DNA from: Ectothiorhodospiraceae bacterium
GTDB taxonomy: Bacteria; Pseudomonadota; Gammaproteobacteria; Thiohalomonadales; Thiohalomonadaceae
Length of the DNA: 29,918 bases
Assembly: GCA_007125455.1 (NCBI GenBank)
Contig: SLDE01000098.1
Coordinates: forward strand, 1-29,918
Direction of reading: 5' to 3'
Shown piece after piece: positions 16,537 through 24,839 of the stretch. A program made the translations under genes and the position numbers. How positions within the stretch are numbered: position 1 is the stretch's first letter; each line of letters opens with the position of its first letter. The notes below the pieces were generated by a model. It was not told where the DNA came from and did not search any database. It saw nothing but the letters and a program-made list of their open reading frames with translations.

Positions 16537-17685
16537 TCAGAACTTCATGTCCTCGAAGAACTTCTTCACCCCATCCAACCAACTGCTATGACGCGGGCTG
16601 TGCTTGTCGTTACCCTCCATGGTGCCAGCAAACTCTTGCAGCAGCTCTTTTTGCTTGCTGGTGAGGTTAACCGGCGTCTCCACCATGATACGGCACAACA
16701 GGTCGCCGGATGAGCCACCACGCACCGAGGTCACCCCCTTGCCGCGCAGACGGAACAGCTTGCCGCTCTGACTCTCTTCGGGCACCTTGAGCTTGACCCG
16801 ACCATTGAGGGTGGGTACCTCCAGCTCACCGCCAAGGGCAGCAGTGACGATGCTAATCGGCACCTCGCAGTGCAGGTCGTTGCCGTGGCGGGTGAAGATC
16901 GGATGCTCGCGCACGTGGATCTGGACATAGAGATCCCCCGCTGGTCCACCATTCTCCCCGGCCTCACCTTCGCCAGAGAGGCGGATGCGATCGCCATTGT
17001 CCACCCCTGGCGGCACCTTGACCGAGAGGGTCTTTTGCTTCTCCACCCGACCACCCCCATGACAGGCATGACAGGGATCGGTAATGATCTGGCCACTGCC
17101 GTGGCAGCGCGGACAGGTCTGCTGCAGGGAGAAAAAGCCCTGCTGCATGCGTACCTGGCCAATACCGTTACAGGTGGTACAGGTCGTGGGGCTACTGCCC
17201 TTCTTGGCCCCGCTGCCGCCACACTCTTCACAGTTGACCAGGGTGGGGATACGGATCTTGACCGTGGTGCCATTGACCGCCTCTTCCAGGCTAAGCTCCA
17301 GGTTGTAGCGCAGGTCGGACCCCCGATAGACGCGCTGCCCTCCGGGACCGCGACCGCCGCCACCACCGCCGCCGAAGATATCGCCGAACACATCACCGAA
17401 GATATCGCTAAAGCTGCTGGCACCACCGCCAAAGCCGCCGGGGCCACCTCCACCCATACCGGACATGGCGTCGTGGCCGAATTGATCATAGGCGGCACGC
17501 TTCTGTGCATCAGAAAGCACATCGTAGGCCTCACGCGCCTCCTTGAACTTTTCTTCGGCCTCCTTGCTATCCGGGTTGCGGTCCGGGTGGTACTTCATCG
17601 CCAGCTTTTTAAAGGCCTTTTTGATCTCGGCCTCGGTGGCGTTCTTGCTGACCCCCAGTACTTCGTAGTAGTCGCGTTTACTCAT
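16537..17685 (-). CDS. dnaJ: Chaperone DnaJ (Hsp40)
   Basis: A 382-residue co-chaperone that delivers unfolded proteins to DnaK and triggers its ATPase. The J-domain has the essential HPD at residues 33-35. A Gly/Phe-rich linker follows (about 75-115, unusually rich in Gly runs). Four zinc repeats are CEECGGSG, CTTCNGIG, CPRCHGSG and CHACHGGG. The C-terminal substrate domains complete the protein. It is the last gene of the hrcA-grpE-dnaK-dnaJ cluster; an 89-base gap with a strong hairpin separates it from dnaK and may lower its expression. Confidence 0.97.
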   Translation of the reverse strand: MSKRDYYEVLGVSKNATEAEIKKAFKKLAMKYHPDRNPDSKEAEEKFKEAREAYDVLSDAQKRAAYDQFGHDAMSGMGGGGPGGFGGGASSFSDIFGDVFGDIFGGGGGGGRGPGGQRVYRGSDLRYNLELSLEEAVNGTTVKIRIPTLVNCEECGGSGAKKGSSPTTCTTCNGIGQVRMQQGFFSLQQTCPRCHGSGQIITDPCHACHGGGRVEKQKTLSVKVPPGVDNGDRIRLSGEGEAGENGGPAGDLYVQIHVREHPIFTRHGNDLHCEVPISIVTAALGGELEVPTLNGRVKLKVPEESQSGKLFRLRGKGVTSVRGGSSGDLLCRIMVETPVNLTSKQKELLQEFAGTMEGNDKHSPRHSSWLDGVKKFFEDMKF

Positions 17686-17698
17686 AAAATCAAAGTCT

Positions 17699-17780
17699 CA
17701 AGTTGCAAGTTGCAAAAATGGCAACAAGGATCGAAGCCGATGCTTCGATCCTTGTGGCTGTCACTTGTTACTTGCTACTT
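17699..17780. repeat. Palindrome with AAGT(T/A)(G/A)C repeats between dnaK and dnaJ
   Basis: A perfect 14-bp stem (ACAAGGATCGAAGC, loop CGAT, 17724-17755) is flanked by tandem 7-mers: CAAGTTGCAAGTTGCAA on the left, and on the right the reverse complement AAGTAGCAAGTAACAAGT. The right flank contains the dnaK stop codon (17775-17777). On the minus strand the stem is followed by TGCCATTTTTG, so it may attenuate between dnaK and dnaJ. Confidence 0.8.
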
Positions 17781-19706
17781 TTTATTGTCGTCGACTTCCT
17801 CGAACTCGGCATCGACCACATCGTCGCCACCTGCGCTAGCCTGCTCGCCACCCGCCTGTCCGGCGTCGGCCCCCTCACCCTGTGGCTGGTTCTGGGCATA
17901 GAGCTTTTCGGCCATCTTGCCGGAGGCCTCGGTGAGTGCCTGGGTCTTGGACTCGATGAGTTCCTTGTCCTCACCCTGCATGGCCTCTTCCAGCTCCTTG
18001 AGCGCCGACTCGATGGGGGCCTTTTCGTCCTCGCTGAGCTTGTCGCCCAGTTCGTCCATCGACTTGCGGGTAGCGTGAACCATGCTATCGGCGCTGTTAC
18101 GTGCGGTCACCAATTCGTGGAACTTCTTGTCATCGGCGGCGTGGGCCTCGGCATCCTTAACCATCTTTTCGATCTCTTCATCACTCAGACCAGAGGAGGC
18201 CTTAATGACGATATTCTGCTCCTTGCCGGTGCCTTTGTCTTTGGCCGACACGTTCAGAATACCATTGGCGTCGATATCGAAGGTGACCTCGATCTGCGGT
18301 ACACCACGCGGGGCCGGCGGGATGTCGGACAGGTCAAAGCGGCCCAATGACTTGTTTGCACTAGCCATCTCGCGTTCGCCCTGCAGCACATGCACGGTCA
18401 CGGCGGTCTGGTTATCGTCGGCGGTGGAGAACACCTGGTTCGCCTTGGTGGGGATGGTGGTGTTCTTTTCAATGAGCTTGGTCATCACACCGCCCATGGT
18501 CTCGATCCCCAGCGACAGCGGGCTCACGTCCAGCAGCAGCACGTCCTTGACGTCACCACCCAGTACCCCACCCTGGATCGCGGCACCAATGGCCACCGCT
18601 TCGTCGGGGTTCACATCACGACGCGGCTCCTTGCCGAAGAAGTTCTTGACCGCCTCCTGCACCTTGGGCATACGGCTCTGACCACCGACCAGGATCACAT
18701 CGTCGATCTCGGAGGCGGACAGCCCGGAATCCTTCAGCGCCACCTTGCAGGGCGCGATGGAACGCTGAACCAGCTCGTCCACCAGGGATTCGAGCTTGGC
18801 ACGGCTCACCTTGATGTTCAGGTGCTTCGGCCCCGAGGCATCGGCGGTGATGTAGGGCAGGTTTACATCAGTCTGCTGGCTGGAGGACAGCTCGATCTTG
18901 GCCTTTTCGGCGGCCTCTTTCAGACGCTGCAGTGCCAGCGGGTCGTTGTGCAGGTCAATGCCCTGCTCCTTCTTGAACTCGTCGGCCAGGTAGTCGATCA
19001 GGCGCATGTCGAAGTCTTCACCACCAAGGAAGGTGTCCCCGTTGGTGGAGAGCACCTCGAACTGGTGTTCGCCGTCGATGTCGCTGATCTCGATGATGGA
19101 GATATCGAAGGTCCCCCCACCCAGGTCGTATACCGCCACCTTGCGGTCGCCCTGCTGCTTGTCCATACCGAAGGCCAGTGCGGCGGCGGTCGGCTCGTTG
19201 ATGATACGCTTGACCTCCAGCCCGGCGATCTTGCCCGCGTCCTTGGTAGCCTGGCGCTGAGAGTCATTGAAGTAGGCCGGTACGGTGATAACCGCTTCGG
19301 TCACCTCTTCACCGAGGTAGTCCTCGGCGGTCTTCTTCATCTTTTGCAGCACCTTGGCCGATACTTCGGGCGGGGCCATCTTGTTGCCACGGGCCTCGAC
19401 CCAGGCATCGCCGTTGTCTGCCTTGAGGATCTTGAAGGGCACCAGTTTGATGTCCTTCTGTACCGCATCCTCTTCAAAACGACGCCCGATCAGGCGCTTA
19501 ACCGCAAACAGGGTGTTGTTCGGGTTGGTTACCGCCTGGCGCTTGGCGGACTGGCCAACCAGCACCTCACCATCTTCGGTATAGGCGACAATGGATGGGG
19601 TGGTACGATCCCCTTCACTGTTTTCAATTACACGAGACTTGCCACCATCCATAACTGCGACGCAGGAGTTGGTGGTCCCCAAATCGATGCCAATAATCTT
19701 ACCCAT
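17775..19706 (-). CDS. dnaK: Chaperone DnaK (Hsp70)
   Basis: A 643-residue Hsp70. IGIDLGTTNSCVAVMDGG at the N-terminus and the DLGGGTFDISI phosphate motif define the ATPase domain. The interdomain linker DVLLLDV precedes the peptide-binding beta-domain, a helical lid follows, and an Ala/Gly-rich tail ends in DDVVDAEFEEVDDNKK, close to the conserved DAEFEEV signature. GGAG lies about 10 bases before the ATG. It sits 83 bases after grpE with no clear promoter, so it is probably transcribed from the CIRCE-controlled hrcA promoter. Confidence 0.98.
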   Translation of the reverse strand: MGKIIGIDLGTTNSCVAVMDGGKSRVIENSEGDRTTPSIVAYTEDGEVLVGQSAKRQAVTNPNNTLFAVKRLIGRRFEEDAVQKDIKLVPFKILKADNGDAWVEARGNKMAPPEVSAKVLQKMKKTAEDYLGEEVTEAVITVPAYFNDSQRQATKDAGKIAGLEVKRIINEPTAAALAFGMDKQQGDRKVAVYDLGGGTFDISIIEISDIDGEHQFEVLSTNGDTFLGGEDFDMRLIDYLADEFKKEQGIDLHNDPLALQRLKEAAEKAKIELSSSQQTDVNLPYITADASGPKHLNIKVSRAKLESLVDELVQRSIAPCKVALKDSGLSASEIDDVILVGGQSRMPKVQEAVKNFFGKEPRRDVNPDEAVAIGAAIQGGVLGGDVKDVLLLDVSPLSLGIETMGGVMTKLIEKNTTIPTKANQVFSTADDNQTAVTVHVLQGEREMASANKSLGRFDLSDIPPAPRGVPQIEVTFDIDANGILNVSAKDKGTGKEQNIVIKASSGLSDEEIEKMVKDAEAHAADDKKFHELVTARNSADSMVHATRKSMDELGDKLSEDEKAPIESALKELEEAMQGEDKELIESKTQALTEASGKMAEKLYAQNQPQGEGADAGQAGGEQASAGGDDVVDAEFEEVDDNKK

Positions 19707-19789
19707 AGTCTTGATTCTCCAATGCTGTGTTTCCTCCCCACGACGGGGGAATTAAATCTGCGCTGTTAATAAGGTCTTTGAAAAGGATT

Positions 19790-20393
19790 TCAAGCCTGCT
19801 CGTCAATGCTGGGGGTATCCTCCGGCGCAGGGGCGGGTGCCTTACTCACCACCACCATTGCCGGTCGCATCACCCGCTCGTTAAGCAGGTAGCCCTTTTG
19901 CATCACGTGCAGCACGGTGTTGGGGGCGTGCTCGGCCGACTCTTGCGTGGTCATCGCCTGGTGCTGCTCCGGGTTGAAGGGCTGACCGGTGGGTTCTACC
20001 TCGACGATGCCAAACTTCTCCAGGCAGGAGGAGAGCATCTTCAAGGTCAGTGCCATCCCCTCACGCAGCTTGGCGACCTTTTCGTCGTCGCCTTCGGCGG
20101 CGGCCAGGCCCAACTCCAGACTGTCCTTGATCGGAAGCAGCTCCTTGGCAAACTTCTCCAGGCCAAACTTGTGGGCGTTTTCTATATCCTTGCTGGCGCG
20201 GCGGCGGCTGTTCTCCATCTCAGCCTGCATGCGTAGCAACTGCTCCTGATGCTCGCTGGCCATACTCTCCAGCCTGGCCTGTGCCTCGGCCAGCGCGTCT
20301 TCGGGCTCGCCCCCCCCCCTGCGCCACCTCGGTTTCAGCATGCGGCTCATCGTGCAATGCGGCCTCTTCACCAGGTTTTTGTGTTTCGCTCAT
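19790..20393 (-). CDS. grpE: Nucleotide exchange factor GrpE, interrupted by an apparent frameshift
   Basis: GrpE releases ADP from DnaK. The N-terminal part reads from ATG 20393 (MSETQKPGEEAALHDEP, with GGAG 9 bases upstream). The rest lies in another frame from about 20309 to 19790, with the coiled-coil helix (ARLESMASEHQEQLLRM) and the beta-domain ending RPAMVVVSKAP. The two frames meet at a run of ten G residues on the minus strand (C at 20310-20319). With nine Gs, one 200-residue protein results, close to E. coli GrpE (197). GrpE is essential in most bacteria, so a sequencing or assembly error at the homopolymer is most likely; slippage is a biological alternative. Upstream hrcA and downstream dnaK place it in the heat-shock operon. 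Confidence 0.9.
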
Positions 20394-20469
20394 ACTCTCA
20401 GTCTCCATCATGCTTGTGTTGCCATACCGCGCTCGCACGCGGCAAAACGTGTGCTTAGCAGGCGGGGAA

Positions 20470-20499
20470 GAATAATATTATGACATGTGAATATTATTC
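20470..20499. repeat. AT-rich hairpin in the hrcA-grpE gap
   Basis: GAATAATATT and AATATTATTC pair perfectly around ATGACATGTG, about 10 bases after the hrcA stop. It is not GC-rich and has no U-tract, so it is more likely an mRNA processing or stability element than a terminator. Confidence 0.65.
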
Positions 20500-20509
20500 C
20501 GCTCCCACC

Positions 20510-21550
20510 TCACTTGAGTTGGTTCAGGCTGGAACCTAGCAGTTGCGCAGTGACATCGACGATCGGGATCACCCGATCGTAGGCCATACGGGTGGGGCCG
20601 ATCACCCCCAACACCCCAACCACCTTGCCATCCACCCGATAGGGCGAGGCAACCACGCTGCAGTCGTCCAGCACTTCGTAGCCAGACTCCTCACCGATAA
20701 AGATCTGCACCCCATCGGCGTGTAGCGACTGATCCAGCAACTGCAGGATGTCGCGCTTGCGGTTAAAGGCATCAAACAGCTTGCGCAACTTATCCATGTT
20801 GCTCATCTCGTCATAGGACATCAGGTTGGTCTGGCCAGCCAGTAGCAGGCCATCCTCGTCCTCATCTTGGCTAAATGCCTGCTGGGCCATGCTGATCGCA
20901 TCGGCCATCAGCTGATTCATGTGGCTACGGGTGTCATCCAGTTCGTTGAGCAGGCTCTCACGCACCCGGCGCAGCTCCTGTCCAGCACAAAGCTGGTTGA
21001 GATAATTGGCGATCTGCTGCAACTCCGCAGCGCTGTAGCTGCGCTCGGTCTGGATGATGCGATTTTGGACCTCCTTCTCGTTAACCACCAGGATCACCAA
21101 CACCCGGTTGTGCGAAAGGGGCAAAAACTCGACCTGGCGCAGGGAAACCTGCTCACGCCGCGGCAACATCACCACCCCGGCCATCGAGGTCACCTCGGAA
21201 AGCTGATGGGAGGCCGAGGCCAACAGGCGCTCCGAATCTTCGCTGTTGCGCAGCCGCTGCATCCAGTCACTGACCAGCCCCTGCTCCAATGGCTGGATGG
21301 TCAGCAGGCTGTCGATAAACATCCGATATCCCTTGACGGTGGGCACCCGCCCCGCCGAAGTATGGGGTGAGTGAATCAGCCCAATGTCTTCCAGGTCGGC
21401 CATCACATTACGAATCGAGGCAGGACTCAGGCCCATGCTGAATTCGCGCGACAAAGTACGCGAGCCGACCGGTTGACCGTCACGGATATAGTGTTCTACC
21501 AGGTTTTTCAGCAGCAACTGCGCGCGCTCTGTCAGTTCGGTGCCGCTCAT
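20510..21550 (-). CDS. hrcA: Heat-inducible transcription repressor HrcA
   Basis: A 346-residue repressor that binds CIRCE and is kept active by GroEL. The N-terminal winged helix includes GQPVGSRTLSRE, SPASIRNVMADLEDIGLI and SPHTSAGRVPTVKGYRMF. The C-terminal GAF-like dimerisation domain ends VIGPTRMAYDRVIPIVD, matching the family signature. ATG 21550 (MSGTELTER) is used; a longer reading adds nine residues and runs into the operator. It heads the hrcA-grpE-dnaK-dnaJ cluster, and a CIRCE copy 21 bases upstream shows autoregulation. E. coli lacks HrcA and uses sigma-32 alone. Confidence 0.96.
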   Translation of the reverse strand: MSGTELTERAQLLLKNLVEHYIRDGQPVGSRTLSREFSMGLSPASIRNVMADLEDIGLIHSPHTSAGRVPTVKGYRMFIDSLLTIQPLEQGLVSDWMQRLRNSEDSERLLASASHQLSEVTSMAGVVMLPRREQVSLRQVEFLPLSHNRVLVILVVNEKEVQNRIIQTERSYSAAELQQIANYLNQLCAGQELRRVRESLLNELDDTRSHMNQLMADAISMAQQAFSQDEDEDGLLLAGQTNLMSYDEMSNMDKLRKLFDAFNRKRDILQLLDQSLHADGVQIFIGEESGYEVLDDCSVVASPYRVDGKVVGVLGVIGPTRMAYDRVIPIVDVTAQLLGSSLNQLK

Positions 21551-21570
21551 GATTCCGCATCCCAGTGTTG

Positions 21571-21597
21571 TTAGCACTCACTAAGATAGAGTGCTAA
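21571..21597. promoter_or_regulatory. CIRCE operator (HrcA binding site)
   Basis: TTAGCACTC, nine bases, then GAGTGCTAA: both arms match the CIRCE consensus exactly. It sits between the hrcA promoter and start codon, overlapping the predicted transcription start, as in other HrcA-controlled operons. Confidence 0.97.
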
Positions 21598-21600
21598 TAG

Positions 21601-21630
21601 AAATTAGCGTTTTCAAGCCCCCCCTGTCAA
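21601..21630 (-). promoter_or_regulatory. Likely sigma-70 promoter of hrcA-grpE-dnaK-dnaJ
   Basis: TTGACA (21630-21625) and TAATTT (21606-21601) on the minus strand, 18 bases apart, directly upstream of CIRCE. A further TATAAT at 21648-21643 lacks a -35 partner. No convincing sigma-32 promoter is seen. Confidence 0.6.
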
Positions 21631-21820
21631 CAGGGCAAGCACATTATAACTTCACGAGCCCACAAGACCCGCTGCAAGTCCTTGATATCGGGTCCGCCAT
21701 GAATATCTCCCGTTGAGCACGTAGCTCGCCGCCCGGCACCCTACGACCCGAGATCTTGGATTTATGCCGGGCGCGACCCATTATCCGCTCGTCCTGAAGC
21801 GATCGCCGCGACATCAAATC

Positions 21821-22126
21821 GTCGTGTCTCGAATAAATGGCACATGTCAGCGTGACGAGAAACCATTAGCAGGCTGTTGTTGTCGCTCAGGCGAGTGCGA
21901 GAGAAGGCAAAATGGAACAGCCGCAGGCTGGCCCGAAGGGCTGGCCCCATGGAGGGGATCGGCAACACCGCAGATGACGGCTTCTCGTCGCGCCCGGAGG
22001 GCGGCTCGCAAAGGCCCCCATACGGCATTGCAGCCCTTGTTAAGGGGATCGCCATTAACGGCGGGCTACGCCTTGTCTTGGAACATTTGCGAGCCTCTGG
22101 CATGTATCCTTTATTCGAGACACGAC
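21821..22126. mobile_element. MITE-like element with 26-bp terminal inverted repeats
   Basis: GTCGTGTCTCGAATAAA (21821-21837) is repeated inverted at 22110-22126. With near-matching continuation to CACATG/CATGTA, the arms are about 26 bp. The 306-bp interior has stop codons in all useful frames, only short non-conserved ORFs, and no transposase. No target-site duplication is obvious. The gap from 21649 to 21820 holds only a 9-bp pair CGCCCGGCA/TGCCGGGCG (21730-21773). The right end contains TTGCGA-17-TTTATT (22087-22115) pointing at nadK, a possible outward promoter. Confidence 0.75.
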
Positions 22127-22182
22127 ACTAGTCTGCCGGGCATGAACGTGGTAAGTTTTCGACCCTATTGCAGGGGGATATC

Positions 22183-23052
22183 ATGGCAGAGAAGTTCGAA
22201 CATATCGGAATCATCGGCAAGTATGCGGACGCCACCGTGGGCGATACTCTCGCCGCCCTGCGCGACTATCTGGTCGACCACAAGCTTCCCTGCCTGCTCG
22301 ACGAGTCCACCGCGCGCTTCTGGCCCGAACATAATATGGAGCTGGCCAGCCGAGATACCCTGGGCGAACAGTGTGATCTGGTGATCGTCGTGGGTGGCGA
22401 TGGCACCCTGCTCAACGCGGCGCGCAGCCTTGCCCAGCACGACCCGGCCCTGCTAGGGCTAAACCTGGGGCGGCTGGGCTTTCTCACCGATGTCTCCCCC
22501 ACCGAGATGGAAGAAAAGCTCGACGAGATCCTCGCCGGTCGCTACAACGATGAGGAGCGCTTCCTGCTCGACTGCACTATCCTGCGGGATGGGGAGCAGA
22601 TCAGCCAAAGTGACGCCCTCAATGATGTGGTGATCCACAAATGGGATGTGGCCCGAATGATCGAGGTGGACACCTACATCAACGGCACCTTCGTCAACAC
22701 CCTGCGTTCCGATGGCCTGATCGTCTCCACCCCGACCGGTTCCACCGCCTACGCCCTCTCCGGTGGCGGCCCGATCCTGCAACCCTGCCTGGAGGCGATG
22801 GTACTGGTGCCGATCTGCCCCCATACCATGAGCAACCGCCCCATCGTGATCGATGCCGAGAGCGTGGTCGAGGTGGTTATCAAGGGGCAGGATCAATCCC
22901 ATGCCCAGGTCAGCTGTGATGGGCAGATCAACCTGGGGCTGGTGGCGGGTGACCGTATCCAGATCCGCAAGATGGAGCACACCGTGCGCCTGATCCACCC
23001 CATCGAGCACGATCACTTCCAAGTCCTGCGCACCAAACTCAACTGGGGCTGA
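22183..23052 (+). CDS. nadK: NAD kinase
   Basis: A 289-residue enzyme that phosphorylates NAD to NADP. It shows the family's GGDGT motif (VIVVGGDGTLLNAAR, about residue 70), then LNLGRLGFLTD, the conserved LNDVVI segment, and the STPTGSTAYALSGGGPI motif. Length matches E. coli (292). ATG 22183 has AGGGGG 6 bases upstream. It is divergent from hrcA and 4 bases ahead of recN, the same order as E. coli nadK-recN. A MITE-like element ends 56 bases before its start codon and may influence its expression. Confidence 0.97.
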   Translation: MAEKFEHIGIIGKYADATVGDTLAALRDYLVDHKLPCLLDESTARFWPEHNMELASRDTLGEQCDLVIVVGGDGTLLNAARSLAQHDPALLGLNLGRLGFLTDVSPTEMEEKLDEILAGRYNDEERFLLDCTILRDGEQISQSDALNDVVIHKWDVARMIEVDTYINGTFVNTLRSDGLIVSTPTGSTAYALSGGGPILQPCLEAMVLVPICPHTMSNRPIVIDAESVVEVVIKGQDQSHAQVSCDGQINLGLVAGDRIQIRKMEHTVRLIHPIEHDHFQVLRTKLNWG

Positions 23053-23056
23053 GCCA

Positions 23057-24727
23057 GTGCTAAGCCACCTGCATATCCGTAACTTCGCCCTGGTCGAGTC
23101 GCTGGAGTTGGATCTGTACACAGGGATGAGCGTACTGAGCGGCGAGACCGGGGCAGGCAAATCCATCCTGCTCGACGCCCTGGGGCTGACCTTGGGGGAT
23201 CGCGCCGACAGTGGCGTGGTGCGTCATGGGGCCGAACGGGCCGAGATCAGCGCCAGCTTTCAGCTGGGCGGGCTTGATGCGGTCGCCTCCTGGCTTAGTG
23301 AGCGGGAGCTGGACATGGACGGGGAATGCCTGCTGCGACGCACCATCAGTGCCGAAGGGCGCAGCAAGGCCTTTATCAACGGCCAACCCGTGCCACTGCA
23401 ATCGCTGCGCGAACTGGGCGAACAACTGGTCGATATTCACGGCCAGCATGCACACCAGTCATTGCTACGCAAAGAGGTGCAGCGCCAACTGCTCGACGGC
23501 TATGCCGGCCACCTGCCACTGGTGGCCCAGGTCAATCAGGCCGCGCGTCACTGGCAAAAGCTTAAACAGGACTACCAGGAACTCAGCCAGCAGGCCAGCG
23601 AGCGCGATGCGCGCCTGGACATGCTGCGCTTTCAGTGCCAGGAATTGGATGCCCTGCAACTACAGGACGGTGAGCTTGCACAGCTGGACGAAGAGCACGG
23701 GGTACTGGCCAATGCCAACCACCTGCTAGAGGCCAGCCAACAGGCGGTCACGTTGCTGGATGAGGGCGATGAGCACAACATCAACTCCCTGCTCCAGCGC
23801 TGCCTGGGTGACCTGCAAGAGCTAAGGGGCATCGACCAGCGGCTGGAGTCCAGCTGCGGCATGCTGGAGAGTGCAGCGATCCAGATCAACGAGGCGGCCA
23901 GTGAGCTGCGCCACTACGTTGATGCCCTGGAACTGGATCCCCAACGGCTGGACTGGCTGGAGCAGCGCCTGGCGGCGATCCACACCCTGGCACGCAAACA
24001 CCGCATCGAAGCCGATGAGCTGCCGACACTGCAACAGCGGCTACAGCAGGAACTGGAAAGCCTGGAACAGGCCGACAGCCGTCTGGCCGGAATGGAGCAG
24101 GCCATTGGCGAGGCCCATGAACACTACCACAAACTGGCGGACAAGCTCAGCGCCAGCCGCCAAAAGGCAGCCAAACGGCTGGGCAAGGCGATCAGCGAGC
24201 AGATCCACCAACTGGGCATGGGCGGCGGGCGCTTAGAAGTGGCCCTTACTCCCAACGGCGACGATCCCTCCCCACACGGTAACGAACAGGTGGAACTACG
24301 CGTCAGCGCCAACCCCGGCCAACCACTCAAGCCGCTCAACAAGGTGGCCTCCGGTGGTGAACTGTCGCGCATCAGCCTGGCGATCCAGATCGTCAGTGCC
24401 AGCCAGGAGGGGATCCCCACGCTGATCTTCGATGAGGTAGATGTCGGTGTCGGCGGTGGTGTCGCGGAGATGGTCGGCAACCTGCTGCGCCAGCTGGGGG
24501 GGAATCGGCAGGTGCTGTGTGTCACCCACCAACCCCAGGTCGCCGCCCAGGGCCACCAGCACTACCAGATCAGCAAGGAGACCCGCAATGGGACCACCAG
24601 CACCGCCGTTTCACCACTGGACGGAGAGCAGCGGGTGGAAGAGATCGCACGCATGTCCGGTGGAGTCACCATCACCGAACAAACCCTCGAACATGCCCGG
24701 GAGTTGTTGCGGGGAGTTAGGAAGTAG
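23057..24727 (+). CDS. recN: DNA repair protein RecN
   Basis: A 556-residue SMC-like ATPase for double-strand-break repair (E. coli has 553). MLSHLHIRNFALVESLELD opens the protein, with Walker A GETGAGKS at about residues 30-37. A long Gln/Glu/Leu-rich coiled-coil centre follows. LNKVASGGELSRISLAIQ is the ABC signature and LIFDEVDVGVGG is Walker B. It uses a GTG start 4 bases after nadK, so it probably depends on nadK translation. No LexA box (CTGT-N8-ACAG) is seen directly upstream, unlike E. coli recN, so SOS control is not evident here. Confidence 0.97.
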   Translation: MLSHLHIRNFALVESLELDLYTGMSVLSGETGAGKSILLDALGLTLGDRADSGVVRHGAERAEISASFQLGGLDAVASWLSERELDMDGECLLRRTISAEGRSKAFINGQPVPLQSLRELGEQLVDIHGQHAHQSLLRKEVQRQLLDGYAGHLPLVAQVNQAARHWQKLKQDYQELSQQASERDARLDMLRFQCQELDALQLQDGELAQLDEEHGVLANANHLLEASQQAVTLLDEGDEHNINSLLQRCLGDLQELRGIDQRLESSCGMLESAAIQINEAASELRHYVDALELDPQRLDWLEQRLAAIHTLARKHRIEADELPTLQQRLQQELESLEQADSRLAGMEQAIGEAHEHYHKLADKLSASRQKAAKRLGKAISEQIHQLGMGGGRLEVALTPNGDDPSPHGNEQVELRVSANPGQPLKPLNKVASGGELSRISLAIQIVSASQEGIPTLIFDEVDVGVGGGVAEMVGNLLRQLGGNRQVLCVTHQPQVAAQGHQHYQISKETRNGTTSTAVSPLDGEQRVEEIARMSGGVTITEQTLEHARELLRGVRK

Positions 24728-24839
24728 GGAATGAGGTCATGTTCGCTCAGGCCCCAACCGGCTTCAAGCGGACAGACGACTCACCCACTCCCCGCCCGAT
24801 GGGAAAAAGGCCTGAAGCCGAGAGTCCCCGGCACGCCCA

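Noticed and set aside
18390..19769. A 459-codon open frame on the plus strand opposite dnaK
   Set aside because: Antisense shadow of dnaK with low-complexity, family-less translation.
21762..22103. Open frame of 113 codons within the MITE-like element
   Set aside because: Arg/Ser/Pro-rich, begins outside the element, has no transposase motif and is best explained by base composition.
24728..24839. Terminator between convergent recN and fur
   Set aside because: TCAGGCC/GGCCTGA and CGGCTTCA/TGAAGCCG pair only in mutually exclusive, widely spaced ways and lack a T-run.
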